From assembly GCA_964457405.1 (NCBI GenBank), contig CAYWEP010000002.1, positions 1 to 48,094 on the forward strand: 48,094 nucleotides of DNA, given 5' to 3'. This DNA is from CAYWEP01 sp964457405 (lineage in GTDB: Bacteria > Patescibacteriota > Microgenomatia > Levybacterales > UBA12049). Of this stretch, positions 14,246 to 22,516 are shown one piece after another; within the stretch, counting starts at the first letter, position 1, and each line of letters opens with the position of its first letter. A program made the position numbers and the translations under genes. Below the pieces are notes generated by a model that was not told where the DNA came from, searched no databases, and saw only the letters and a program-made list of their open reading frames with translations.

Positions 14246-15175
14246 ATGGTTTCCCCACTTCCTGAGCTGATTAATAACTTCCTTGAATACCTCGAGATTG
14301 AGAAGAATTGTTCGAAATTAACTATCCGAGATTATAAGCACTATTTACAGACGTTTGAAGGGTGGTTTGTAACGCAGAAAGGAAAATCAATTGAGGGTCT
14401 TGATCTTGCCACAGTCCGTAAATATCGTGTCTTTCTTTCCAATAAGCCAACACAAAATGATCTCCCTCTAAAAAAAGTAACCCAAAACTATTATGTTATC
14501 GCGCTTCGATCGTTCCTTCGGTATCTTATAAAAAACGATATCCCAACGCTTGAGCCGTCAAAAATCGATTTACCAAAAACAGAGAGCAGAAGTTTGAAAT
14601 TTCTTGAACGCGACCAGATTGATAGGCTTGTCACGGCACCTGATACGAGTAAAGAAGAAGGTGTACGGGATCGTGCGATTTTAGAGCTTCTCTTCTCCAC
14701 TGGGCTTCGCGTTTCAGAACTTGTGCAGCTGAATCACAAGCAAATTAACCTTGATCGACGAGAATTCGGCGTGATCGGTAAAGGCGGCAGAAGTCGTATT
14801 GTTTTTGTTTCAGAGCATGCTGCCGAATGGGTCAAGCGGTATCTGGACAAGCGAAACGATCCCTTCAAGCCGCTTTTTATCCGGTATTCTGGACGAGTTG
14901 AGGAGCTCGATGAAGGGGAAAAAATGCGCCTGACAGCCCGAAGCGTTGAGCGGATTGTGAAAAAATATGTACGGCTTGCGCGCTTGCCGGTTGATGCGAC
15001 TGTCCATACCTTGAGACATTCGTTCGCAACTGATTTACTCACCAACGGCGCGGATCTTCGCTCAGTCCAGGAGATGCTCGGACACAAAAATATCGCAACA
15101 ACTCAGATTTATACGCATATTACCAATAAGCAATTACGGGAGGTTCACAAATCATTTCACTCAGGAAATAGATAG
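14246..15175 (+). CDS. Xer-type tyrosine recombinase
   Basis: A 309-residue recombinase with an N-terminal SAM-like core-binding domain (about 1-95, INNFLEYLEIEKNCSKLTI) and a C-terminal catalytic domain. Catalytic residues are visible: Arg in STGLRVSEL, His and Arg in HTLRHSFATDLL, His in MLGHKNIATTQIYTH, and the nucleophile Tyr in IYTH. It probably resolves chromosome dimers as the single Xer of this organism (XerA/XerC/XerD-like). No dif-like site was identified here. No prophage or cassette genes lie beside it, which favours the housekeeping role over a mobile integrase. Starts at 14225 (TTG) and 14240 (ATG) are in frame but sit on or before the predicted transcription start. Confidence 0.9.
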   Translation: MVSPLPELINNFLEYLEIEKNCSKLTIRDYKHYLQTFEGWFVTQKGKSIEGLDLATVRKYRVFLSNKPTQNDLPLKKVTQNYYVIALRSFLRYLIKNDIPTLEPSKIDLPKTESRSLKFLERDQIDRLVTAPDTSKEEGVRDRAILELLFSTGLRVSELVQLNHKQINLDRREFGVIGKGGRSRIVFVSEHAAEWVKRYLDKRNDPFKPLFIRYSGRVEELDEGEKMRLTARSVERIVKKYVRLARLPVDATVHTLRHSFATDLLTNGADLRSVQEMLGHKNIATTQIYTHITNKQLREVHKSFHSGNR

Positions 15176-15182
15176 GTAGAGG

Positions 15183-15935
15183 CTAGAGAGTTTCGTAGGA
15201 CAAAGAGACAGTGACGCGGACGGTATTTTCTCCAGGCTGCAGGTCGGTCTCAGGCACATCGCCACCACTGCCACCTGCGGCTCTTGATTCTAGATAAATG
15301 GGAGGTTGTGGTACGGCGCTGCTGTCGGTAACACTGATAATGCGGCCCAGCTTGATATCTGCAGCACTTGCGATGCTTCGCGCTTTCCTTTTTGCGTCAT
15401 CGATTGCAATACGTCGTGCCTGATCCTCAAGCTTCTCCTGCTTTTCATCATCTATTGTGAAGCTTACGCCGCTGACTTGATTCGCGCCGTTCCCTGTCGC
15501 ACTATCAAGCGCTTTATTCGCCAAATCGACATTTTTTACTTTTACTTGCAACTCCTGTCGTGCCGTGTAGCCAGTGATGGTATTTCGCCCACCGGCATAA
15601 TCCTGGTTGGGATAGACGTTGTAATTTATTGTTTTAATATCGTCCTCTTTTATTCCCAACCGTTTCAGATCGGCGATAATCTTGTTTGCGCTTTCGGTAA
15701 TCTGGTTTTTTGCAGCCTCAACTGTATTTGCCGTTTGGGTGACACCTACTGTAAATGTTGCGGTATCAGGGACAGCTGTTACTTCCCCTTCCCCGCTCAC
15801 AGTAAAAAGGTCAGTTTTTGTCGTCGTGACGCTATTGACCGAAAATGGCAACGGCCCGAAAAACTTGGCAAAAAGGTAAAAGAAGGCGAAAATAAGAAAG
15901 ACTGTGAAAAAAGGGGTTTGCAGTTGGCGCCACAT
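15183..15935 (-). CDS. SIMPL-domain (DUF541) membrane-anchored protein
   Basis: A 250-residue protein with one N-terminal membrane anchor (about residues 7-30) and a large extracytoplasmic SIMPL domain. The domain shows VSGEGEVTAVPDTATFTVGV, then IKEDDIKTINYNVYPNQDY, then GYTARQELQVKVKN and LEDQARRIAIDDAKRKA. The family (E. coli YggE, mouse SIMPL, Brucella BP26) forms ring-like oligomers and has been linked to stress resistance, but the mechanism is unclear. I chose the ATG at 15935 because the longer GTG start (15950) overlaps the -10 box. It converges on the Xer gene with only 7 bases between stops. Confidence 0.85.
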   Translation of the reverse strand: MWRQLQTPFFTVFLIFAFFYLFAKFFGPLPFSVNSVTTTKTDLFTVSGEGEVTAVPDTATFTVGVTQTANTVEAAKNQITESANKIIADLKRLGIKEDDIKTINYNVYPNQDYAGGRNTITGYTARQELQVKVKNVDLANKALDSATGNGANQVSGVSFTIDDEKQEKLEDQARRIAIDDAKRKARSIASAADIKLGRIISVTDSSAVPQPPIYLESRAAGGSGGDVPETDLQPGENTVRVTVSLSYETL

Positions 15936-15948
15936 AGGAGCAATGCTC

Positions 15949-15977
15949 ACTATACTGTCTCAGCAATTATTTGTCAA
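15949..15977 (-). promoter_or_regulatory. Promoter of the SIMPL gene
   Basis: On the minus strand TTGACA (15972-15977) and TATAGT (15949-15954) are exactly 17 bases apart. Its -35 box overlaps the last codons of the Crp/Fnr gene, so the SIMPL gene is separately transcribed. Confidence 0.75.
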
Positions 15978-16699
15978 ATATATGTTTTTTTGAGATCGTT
16001 TTTGCCAAATGTTGTGTAGTTGTTGAGTTTGTCAAGGTTAAGCACTGTTACTCTTCTTCGCTCGACCCGTATAATGCCTTCATCCTCAAGTCGATGGATG
16101 GCAAGTGTTACTGTTTCGCGGAATGCGCCGACAAATTCTGCGATCCGCTGATGCGTCAGCTCAAGGCTGATGAGTATCCCCTTTCCTTTTTTGATACCGA
16201 ATTTTTCAGCGCAGTCACTTAAGAATATCGCAACACGGGGCGTGGTGCTCGCGTAGACAAAGCTCTCAAACTTTTTTTCAGTCAAGGCCAGCCGGTCACG
16301 AAATGCTTGTAAGAGCTCGATAAGAATCTCAGGATCATTGGTGATCCGCTCAAAACATTCCCGGCGTGAGATTGTCTGAACTTTAAGATTGGTAATCGCT
16401 TCGGCCGTATGCATGGTCCGATCGTCTTTTGAGAGGAGTGTACGGATACCAAGTAACTGTCCAGGACCGAGGAGATAACTTGTCGTCTCTCTTCCCTCCT
16501 CGGATAACCGATAAATTTTTATGTAGCCTTCTTTAATTAAATAGAGTCTTTCCAAAGGGTCGCCGGTGTTGAAGAGAATCGTTCCTTTTTTGACAAATTG
16601 CATTGGTGGTGAGTTAGGCGTTGAAAAAAGGGACGTGAAGTCCGCAGGATCCCACATTCGATCAAGCCGTCCTTTCAATCTTTTCCGCGATTCATCCAC
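15974..16699 (-). CDS. Crp/Fnr-family transcriptional regulator
   Basis: A 241-residue regulator. The cyclic-nucleotide-binding-like beta-roll spans about residues 35-125 (KKGTILFNTGDPLERLYLIKEGYIKIY, LGPGQLLGI). A long dimer helix follows, then a winged helix-turn-helix with the recognition segment LTHQRIAEFVGAFRETVTLAIHRLEDEGII (about 188-217). No Fnr-type cysteine cluster is seen, and the ligand is unknown. I chose the GTG at 16699 because TATAGT lies 6 bases upstream. An ATG at 16657 is the alternative. The gene is divergent from the ketosynthase operon starting at 16863, which makes that island its most likely target. Confidence 0.85.
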   Translation of the reverse strand: MDESRKRLKGRLDRMWDPADFTSLFSTPNSPPMQFVKKGTILFNTGDPLERLYLIKEGYIKIYRLSEEGRETTSYLLGPGQLLGIRTLLSKDDRTMHTAEAITNLKVQTISRRECFERITNDPEILIELLQAFRDRLALTEKKFESFVYASTTPRVAIFLSDCAEKFGIKKGKGILISLELTHQRIAEFVGAFRETVTLAIHRLEDEGIIRVERRRVTVLNLDKLNNYTTFGKNDLKKTYI

Positions 16700-16705
16700 G
16701 AGTAG

Positions 16706-16735
16706 ACTATAGCATACAAAATCATGCGTTTGCAA
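16706..16735 (-). promoter_or_regulatory. Promoter of the Crp/Fnr gene
   Basis: On the minus strand TTGCAA (16730-16735) and TATAGT (16706-16711) are 18 bases apart, with the GTG start 6 bases after the -10 element. Confidence 0.6.
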
Positions 16736-16750
16736 TGTAAATTTCTTACA
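16736..16750. promoter_or_regulatory. Possible operator: TGTAA-N5-TTACA inverted repeat
   Basis: A 5-bp perfect inverted repeat directly abuts the -35 box of the Crp/Fnr promoter and lies in the shared region with the divergent ketosynthase operon. TGTNA...TNACA is the general shape of Crp/Fnr-family sites, although a 5-base spacer is shorter than usual. It could mediate autoregulation. Confidence 0.3.
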
Positions 16751-16826
16751 ATTTTAGCCTGATAACGCATACAGACAGTTTTTGTGGATGAGCATAAGAT
16801 GTGGGATAGATTGTCAGAGCAGCCTA

Positions 16827-16855
16827 TTGACAGGATTTTTTCTTGTTGTTAGTAT
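16827..16855 (+). promoter_or_regulatory. Promoter of the fabH-like/fabF-like operon
   Basis: TTGACA (16827-16832) and TAGTAT (16850-16855) are 17 bases apart, close to consensus. The ATG at 16863 is 7 bases downstream, predicting a leaderless messenger. Confidence 0.75.
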
Positions 16856-16862
16856 CGTATTT

Positions 16863-17933
16863 ATGAGGACAGTACAAGAAATTGGCGAAATACCCATGAT
16901 CGTTGGTCTTGGGAAAGCAGTTGGAAGCCGGACAATGACCAATGCAGATATAGATGCTTTTCGTGGAAAGCCAACTGGTCTTACAGAGAGAGCAATGCGG
17001 ATGACTGGCGCAGGAATTGAAGAAAGACCATGGGTTGATGATACGCAAACGACATCAAGAATGTTGGCAGAAGCGATTGGTGAAGCATTGGAAGATGCAA
17101 AACGCCACCCAAAAGATCTCACTGCTGTGTTTATTGCAAGTACATCTCCAGACAGGCAAGATGGTTCGCTTGCCGGGCGAGTGCAATCAAGAGCCGGTTT
17201 ACGGATAGATATTCCAATTAGCACCAACGCTGATGCGTGCTCAGGCTTTGTCTACGCTGCACATCGTGCAGTTACTGCCATGACTTCGCCATACGGATCT
17301 ATCGAACAGGGGCCGGTTGCAGTTGCTTCATTTGAATTGATGAGTAGAAACCTGAGCAAGAAAGATAGCAATACAATACTTTTTGGTGATGGTGGTGGTG
17401 CAGTTATTTTAGATTGGAGAGTGCCAAGGCCAGGGTATGCAAATAAGATTGCATTCGCATTTGGAGCCAATGGAGGAGAAAATCTGGTTTTTGCCAACGC
17501 AATTCGCCTTTTAGCAGGTGGTACAGAAAAACCAGCAAGCCATGAAACAATCGATGCAGATGAGCATAGACTTACACTGGATGGAGATATGGTGCAGAAA
17601 TATGCGGAAGAAATTATGCCGATTCGATTATTTGAAGCATTACAAAGAGCAGGTTTAACATTAGACCAGATAGATAGGTTCGTTCCTCATCAAGCAAACA
17701 AGTTAATCATCAGTAATGTTGCTTTTAAAACTGGTATTCCTCTTGAAAAAGTTGAGATAGTAATTGATCGATATGGAAATACGTCTGCTGGCTCGATCCC
17801 AATCACATTATACGAAGCAGATCGAGGAGGAAAGCTTGAAGAGGGACAATATTTTGCAGCAGTAGCATTTGGCGCTGGATTTAATTCAGGAGCAATGGTT
17901 TTCCCAAATCCAGTGCACAGTAAAGCTATGTAA
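16863..17933 (+). CDS. 3-oxoacyl-ACP synthase III-like protein (FabH family)
   Basis: A 356-residue thiolase-fold ketosynthase III. The Cys-His-Asn triad is complete: Cys126 in NADACSGFVYA, His276 in VPHQANKLI and Asn306 in YGNTSAGSIP. FabH enzymes start fatty-acid chains by condensing an acyl-CoA with malonyl-ACP. The N-terminal MIVGLGKAVGSRTMTNADI matches the FabH start and could begin at the ATG at 16896, but the promoter spacing favours 16863. Insertions after residue 190 make it slightly longer than typical FabH (about 320). It is the first gene of a two-gene rightward unit with the FabF-like gene 6 bases later. HQAN retention argues for a true FabH-type mechanism. Confidence 0.85.
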   Translation: MRTVQEIGEIPMIVGLGKAVGSRTMTNADIDAFRGKPTGLTERAMRMTGAGIEERPWVDDTQTTSRMLAEAIGEALEDAKRHPKDLTAVFIASTSPDRQDGSLAGRVQSRAGLRIDIPISTNADACSGFVYAAHRAVTAMTSPYGSIEQGPVAVASFELMSRNLSKKDSNTILFGDGGGAVILDWRVPRPGYANKIAFAFGANGGENLVFANAIRLLAGGTEKPASHETIDADEHRLTLDGDMVQKYAEEIMPIRLFEALQRAGLTLDQIDRFVPHQANKLIISNVAFKTGIPLEKVEIVIDRYGNTSAGSIPITLYEADRGGKLEEGQYFAAVAFGAGFNSGAMVFPNPVHSKAM

Positions 17934-17939
17934 TACATT

Positions 17940-19181
17940 ATGGCTACTCAAGAAGCTCAAGAAAGAAGACGAGTTGTTGTTACGGGTATTGGAGCAATCT
18001 CCGCTCTCGGTTTTTCAGCTCAGGAAAACTTTCAAAACCTTGTTGACGGAAAGACTGGTCTCTCCTCTCTCCCATTTGAACATCCAACGATAAAACTCGC
18101 AGGACAGATAAAAAATTTTGATCTAAAGACAGTTTTTAGTGCATTTGATGACAAGCGACTGAAAGAAACGAATCGTCTCCCCCGTGCAGCACAAATAGGC
18201 CAAGCAGCTATGCAGGAGGCATTGCAAAGTGCTGACCTTTTGGATGATCATTCATTGCTGAAAGATCCAAGTGTTGCAGAGGATTTTCCAGTCTATCAAG
18301 CAACAGCAATCGGCGGAGGGTTTGACCTAGATATTCTTGAGGGAAAATCGAAGATACATATCATCCAGACGCTTCCAGATACTGTTGCGAGTGGTCCAGG
18401 TAGGATATTTGGATTACGAGGTACTTATTTGACACCTATGGCTGCGTGTGCAGGCGGTGGTGAGGCTATTGGCATTGCTTTTCGATTTATTAGGGATGGA
18501 TACAATGATATTGCTATTGCGGGAGGAGCAGAAAGTGGAATAACGCCAAGACACATTGATCAATATGATCAAATCCACGCCCTATCGCTGTCCGATGACC
18601 CAGAAAGAGCAAGTTTGCCCTTCGATGTTGATGCCTCAGGATTCGTCATGGCTGAAGCCGGAGCTGCTTTGATACTTGAATCAGAAGAACATGCAGTCAG
18701 AAGAGGAGCACAAATTCTTGCAGAAGTAAAATGGTTTGAGTCTGGCTCGGATGCATACCATCCTACGTCAGGAGATGGGTCTGCGCTTCGCAAAACAATG
18801 AGGCGGGTTCGTAAAGTATTGGGAGAGGTTGATGGAGCGCTCTTTGTGCAAGCGCATGCGACAGGGACAAAGGGAGACCTGGTTGAGGGTAAGGTAATTG
18901 AGAAAGTGTTGGAGGATGATCGTGAAAAAGTTGTTTATGCGTATAAACGGCGAACTGGGCACCCGCTCGGTGTGGCTGGTGTTTATGGAGCCTTCGTAAC
19001 AATCTATACTCTCAACGAAGGCGTCGTTCCTCCAAACAATGTTGAACACCCCGTAAAAGAGTTTGCATTTGAATTGCCACGAGAAGCAGTACAAAGAAAA
19101 TTCGCTGCTGGAATGAGTAACTCATTGGGTTTTGGTGGGGATACAAATACACTCGGATTTGTACCATATGTTCCTCGATAG
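17940..19181 (+). CDS. 3-oxoacyl-ACP synthase II-like protein (FabF family)
   Basis: A 413-residue elongating ketosynthase. The opening RRVVVTGIGAISALG is typical. The active-site Cys170 lies in MAACAGGGEA, with His306 in AHATGTKGD, Lys336 and His341 in YKRRTGHPLGVAG, and a C-terminal SNSLGFGGDTNT. It should condense acyl-ACP with malonyl-ACP by decarboxylation. All four FabF catalytic positions are present, so it looks active rather than a chain-length-factor relic. It converges with the second KAS III gene, their stops about 10 bases apart. No acyl carrier protein gene is adjacent. Confidence 0.87.
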   Translation: MATQEAQERRRVVVTGIGAISALGFSAQENFQNLVDGKTGLSSLPFEHPTIKLAGQIKNFDLKTVFSAFDDKRLKETNRLPRAAQIGQAAMQEALQSADLLDDHSLLKDPSVAEDFPVYQATAIGGGFDLDILEGKSKIHIIQTLPDTVASGPGRIFGLRGTYLTPMAACAGGGEAIGIAFRFIRDGYNDIAIAGGAESGITPRHIDQYDQIHALSLSDDPERASLPFDVDASGFVMAEAGAALILESEEHAVRRGAQILAEVKWFESGSDAYHPTSGDGSALRKTMRRVRKVLGEVDGALFVQAHATGTKGDLVEGKVIEKVLEDDREKVVYAYKRRTGHPLGVAGVYGAFVTIYTLNEGVVPPNNVEHPVKEFAFELPREAVQRKFAAGMSNSLGFGGDTNTLGFVPYVPR

Positions 19182-19191
19182 CTTCGTAGTT

Positions 19192-20355
19192 CTACGCTGC
19201 TTTTCGGAGACCGTACTCTATTATCCCCCCATCAGCAGAACCACCGGCGCCATAGCCGACTACCATTATCCTTCTTCCTCCTTTTGCCTCCGGAAGAAGT
19301 CGGTTGTGCGCGATAAGCGTCGTTGCAGCGCTGCTGTTCCCATCTGGAACAACCCAAGGAATAGGTGGGCTCTCAACACCCGCTCTTACCAAGCGTTTCA
19401 CGAGGCCATCGCTCATTGCTTTAGAAGCAGGGTGCGCTGCAGTATATATGATATTTTTGCTTGGAAATTGTTGATTGTGTTCTTTGAGGACCTCTCCTAT
19501 AAATACTACCATCTCTCCCACGAAAAGCATAGAGGTTTTTCTATTATCAAGAACAAGAAGTAGGCCGTCTTGTGGCTTTGGGTATCGTATCAAATGAAGC
19601 CCGTTTTCGTCGTCCTCTTGCCAAATGTCTGCATTCTCTGGATCGAGTAGTCTCTCATAAGTCATATGCGCAGCAAGAGCACCCTCCGTGTCTTTAAAAA
19701 CTTTGCGCTTTACAGTATGTGCGATAATATCTTCCCCAGGAACTATTCCGATCCCTGCTGCTCCGTTTGAAAAAACTTGAATTGAAAAAGGGTCTGCTCG
19801 ATTAATATCTAAGTCCGGTGTAAGCGTGGTCACATTTTCCATTCCCAAAATAAGCACCTTTTTTCCTTGCAGATCTGGATTTGTTAAAGCGCGAAAAAAC
19901 TCGTGCGCGCCAGATGTGCATGCGGCATATGTGCTATGTGTCATGACATCCTCTCGCATCCCTAATTGTTGGGCAACGATGTTTGCGTAATTAACACCTA
20001 CGTTAGGATTATCAACGGGAGGAACACCACTTCCGACGAATACCGCATCAACGTCCGTTGGTTTCCATCCATTCAATTCTAACGTGGTTGTAGCGATTGT
20101 TTCCGCGACACTAAGCTCGTCCTGGATTGCATCATGCCTTTCAATACCAGCTCTTTGATGGTAGATATAGTCAAATCCTGTCGATGTAGAAAGTTCAATT
20201 TGCCTTACTCCCTGAAGTGCGAGCGCTTGGTGGATATCATCCATTGTCTTTTTCTCGCCCCAGTGCCCAACAACTCCTGGGAGATCCTCAGGACTCTCGT
20301 GTACCTCAAGATCAAGAATTGCGCCACTTGGTAAGCTCAGTCTCTCTACAGCCAT
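19192..20355 (-). CDS. Second ketosynthase III-like protein
   Basis: A 387-residue thiolase-fold protein, clearly KAS III-like but distant from the FabH-like protein at 16863. Catalytic candidates are Cys146 in YAACTSGAHEFF, His308 in TAAHPASKAM and Asn340 in VPDGNSSAATTL. The longer length and the ASKAM in place of QANK suggest a specialised priming or tail-forming condensing enzyme rather than a duplicate. I chose the ATG at 20355 because TACTAT ends 6 bases upstream. The 71-base gap to the preceding dehydratase gene means it may have its own weak promoter as well as operon read-through. Confidence 0.8.
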   Translation of the reverse strand: MAVERLSLPSGAILDLEVHESPEDLPGVVGHWGEKKTMDDIHQALALQGVRQIELSTSTGFDYIYHQRAGIERHDAIQDELSVAETIATTTLELNGWKPTDVDAVFVGSGVPPVDNPNVGVNYANIVAQQLGMREDVMTHSTYAACTSGAHEFFRALTNPDLQGKKVLILGMENVTTLTPDLDINRADPFSIQVFSNGAAGIGIVPGEDIIAHTVKRKVFKDTEGALAAHMTYERLLDPENADIWQEDDENGLHLIRYPKPQDGLLLVLDNRKTSMLFVGEMVVFIGEVLKEHNQQFPSKNIIYTAAHPASKAMSDGLVKRLVRAGVESPPIPWVVPDGNSSAATTLIAHNRLLPEAKGGRRIMVVGYGAGGSADGGIIEYGLRKAA

Positions 20356-20426
20356 GAATTTATAGTACAAAAAAGAATTGGGGAAATTCTGTAGGAGGTA
20401 TTACAGAAGAGTGGTAAGAAGTTTTT

Positions 20427-21401
20427 TTATGCTGCTTGTCCCTGAAAACGCTTTGATGCATCTTTATAGCTAATAATTCCCGCTGTCATTTTATCGTATG
20501 ATGCTACTAATTCTCCACATTGATTAATAACCTTTGCACCTGCCATAAGGATTCCTCTGTCTCCTGAAATTCTTTTCATAAGACCCTTTGGAATAGTTTG
20601 AAGCTCATCGCCTGCTTTCACAGCTCTATAGTATTTACTCCCCGCTATTCTTTTGAAAAGACCCACGCTAATCGGGACTCCTTGATCATCAAGTTCAAGT
20701 CCATCTATTCCAAGTCCTATAGCTGCAACCGCTTGTACTGCTGCTTCATCAATCTCATCTGTAGGCAGTATGCTCTCGTCTGTTGGTTTGATTCTGAAAT
20801 GGACACCCCTCATATTTATTATTTCTTTTTCCCTATTAGACCCTCTGATATTTGCATAGTAATCACTGCCTTCTTGTCCTAGAAGCTCAGCCATGAAAAC
20901 TCCGGTTCCTCCTGGTTGAACAACCCCACTAAAGTCCACACCTGCAATATCAATCACAACAACTTCACCAGTGAAATCTGCAAGTGAAGTATTTGCTGCG
21001 GTAAGCCCGGCAGTCATAGCACCAGCACGTTCGCTATAGTGTCCTGGAAGCAGCTTATACTGCGATAGTAATCCACCGAAATGTCCAGTAAAATGAGCGC
21101 GAGGGGTGAGCGTTCCTATTCCTGTTTCTCCATCGGCTCTACGAAATCCGGTAATCGCTGGAAGGGATCGAGTCCACGCAACTAATTCAGGCGTAACAGT
21201 GAGAAATCCTCTCGCGTTTTCTCCATCCCCTTCTACTCGATGAATTCGTATTGCATTTGGACCCCAAATATCCTTGGCTGTTTGTGGGACGGTGTCTGGG
21301 AGAACTAAATCATGTTGTGGGAGCGAAAGATCGCCCGATGTTGGCGCTTGGAAACCTGCATCTTGAGGAGATATCGGATGTCTTGGTGATCCGTCTACCA
21401 T
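20427..21401 (-). CDS. Double-hotdog FabA/FabZ-like dehydratase
   Basis: A 324-residue protein I read as two hotdog folds. The first has HFTGHFGG with His107 and LLPGHYSERAGAMTAG with Glu124, placed like the FabZ GHFPGxPVMPG...E catalytic pair. AGVDFSGVVQPGGT follows, like the FabZ FRRPVxPGD strand. The second half repeats the late strands (LFKRIAGSKYYRAVKAGDELQ, then RGILMAGAKV) but has no evident histidine, so it is probably structural. It would dehydrate 3-hydroxyacyl-ACP to enoyl-ACP. It begins 1 base after the reductase gene at 21403, so co-translation is likely. The call is from motif order, not overall identity, and needs structural confirmation. Confidence 0.62.
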   Translation of the reverse strand: MVDGSPRHPISPQDAGFQAPTSGDLSLPQHDLVLPDTVPQTAKDIWGPNAIRIHRVEGDGENARGFLTVTPELVAWTRSLPAITGFRRADGETGIGTLTPRAHFTGHFGGLLSQYKLLPGHYSERAGAMTAGLTAANTSLADFTGEVVVIDIAGVDFSGVVQPGGTGVFMAELLGQEGSDYYANIRGSNREKEIINMRGVHFRIKPTDESILPTDEIDEAAVQAVAAIGLGIDGLELDDQGVPISVGLFKRIAGSKYYRAVKAGDELQTIPKGLMKRISGDRGILMAGAKVINQCGELVASYDKMTAGIISYKDASKRFQGQAA

Positions 21402-21402
21402 A

Positions 21403-22515
21403 TTAAATCGGGCTCCTAAATGTCAACATCGGATGATCCTTTGGTATTTCCCGAACAATGTTAGCCTGCGCCTCTTCTGGAGTATTTGTTGGTCCAAGAA
21501 CATAGAGCTTTCTTGGCTGTCCTGGCGTCCAAAGTTCAGTGTCGTTTGGGTCTGACAGAAGCATTATCTGAACAGCTTTAGCCATATCTGTTCTTGTCAT
21601 GGGTTTGCTTGCTTCTGTATATCGGGTTTGCTCTTCAGCAGTCATGAGTTGAAAAATACCTCCTCGAAACATTGCACCCACATCTGTATCATCGATAACT
21701 TGTCCAATTACGGTATATGGATATACGCTGTCCATCTCCAAGTTTGATTTTCTTTCAGCAGACTGAATTTCAAGGTCAAATGATTTTTTAGGTACTGCTA
21801 CCGGCCAATACCAAAGTGGTACTTCTATGCCTGGTTGCCCAATTTGATCCGTCCAAATACTTCCAAAATTAATAATTTTTGCTCCTCGCTTGAACATACC
21901 TTGATAAAATAACTCGTCAAGAAGAAATTTCGGTCCAAAATAATTTGACTGCATTGCACCTGGCATTGCTTGCCATACCCATTCTCCAAGTTTTCTCTGT
22001 AGATCTACTCTTGCCTCTTGAAACGCTGCTTCAGTGCCCCTTTTCCTTATTCCTCTGAGCCTAACAAGTCCTCCTAGTAATTTGTCTTTTGTGTTGTAGG
22101 CTTGCATACCTTCCGCAGCGGCATGAACCCAGCTATTTAGAACAAAACCCTGACCTTCCAGCTCTATAACTTTTTCGACAATTCCAACGTGGTCGAGTAA
22201 ATCAACATCAAATGGAACAATGCCTTTTTCCAGATTAACTTCTCGAGAAATTTCCCCGGCTTCTTGTAATTCTCTTGCCTCAGCCGCAAATGTTTCAACA
22301 TTAGCAATATCTCGTGTTCCGATGGCTACATTTCCGCCGTTTTTGAGAACATCAAGCGCTACTACTTTCCCGGTACCGCGCCTGCCACCAGTAATGAGGT
22401 GATTTTCATCCCATAAGGGCAATGATTCTGCGGATTCTGTTCGGGGAAGAAAAGCGGCAGAGGCATCAATTGGGAAGGGTTGTCTACCGAGAATTATTCT
22501 TTCTGCGAATGCCAT
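21403..22515 (-). CDS. SDR-fold reductase with a YX6K active site, enoyl-ACP reductase candidate
   Basis: A 370-residue Rossmann-fold protein. After a 38-residue head comes the nucleotide-binding HLITGGRRGTGK (39-50) and strand GNVAIGTRD. The later INFGSIWTD (Ser219) and Tyr236-WPVAVP-Lys243 give a Tyr-X6-Lys spacing, which is the FabI-type enoyl-reductase pattern, not the Tyr-X3-Lys of ketoreductases. A large insert (about 135-185) separates the halves. It could supply the second reduction of a fatty-acid cycle. A different SDR role is possible because the FabI nucleotide motif is not matched exactly. It has 1-base gaps to the genes on both sides. Confidence 0.6.
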   Translation of the reverse strand: MAFAERIILGRQPFPIDASAAFLPRTESAESLPLWDENHLITGGRRGTGKVVALDVLKNGGNVAIGTRDIANVETFAAEARELQEAGEISREVNLEKGIVPFDVDLLDHVGIVEKVIELEGQGFVLNSWVHAAAEGMQAYNTKDKLLGGLVRLRGIRKRGTEAAFQEARVDLQRKLGEWVWQAMPGAMQSNYFGPKFLLDELFYQGMFKRGAKIINFGSIWTDQIGQPGIEVPLWYWPVAVPKKSFDLEIQSAERKSNLEMDSVYPYTVIGQVIDDTDVGAMFRGGIFQLMTAEEQTRYTEASKPMTRTDMAKAVQIMLLSDPNDTELWTPGQPRKLYVLGPTNTPEEAQANIVREIPKDHPMLTFRSPI

Positions 22516-22516
22516 A

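Noticed and set aside
14246..15175. Integrase of a prophage or genomic island
   Set aside because: No phage or cassette genes, no attachment-site duplication seen, and size and motifs fit a housekeeping Xer.
19165..19205. Bidirectional terminator between the convergent ketosynthase genes
   Set aside because: The only pairing, CGTA/TACG with a mismatch, is too weak to call.
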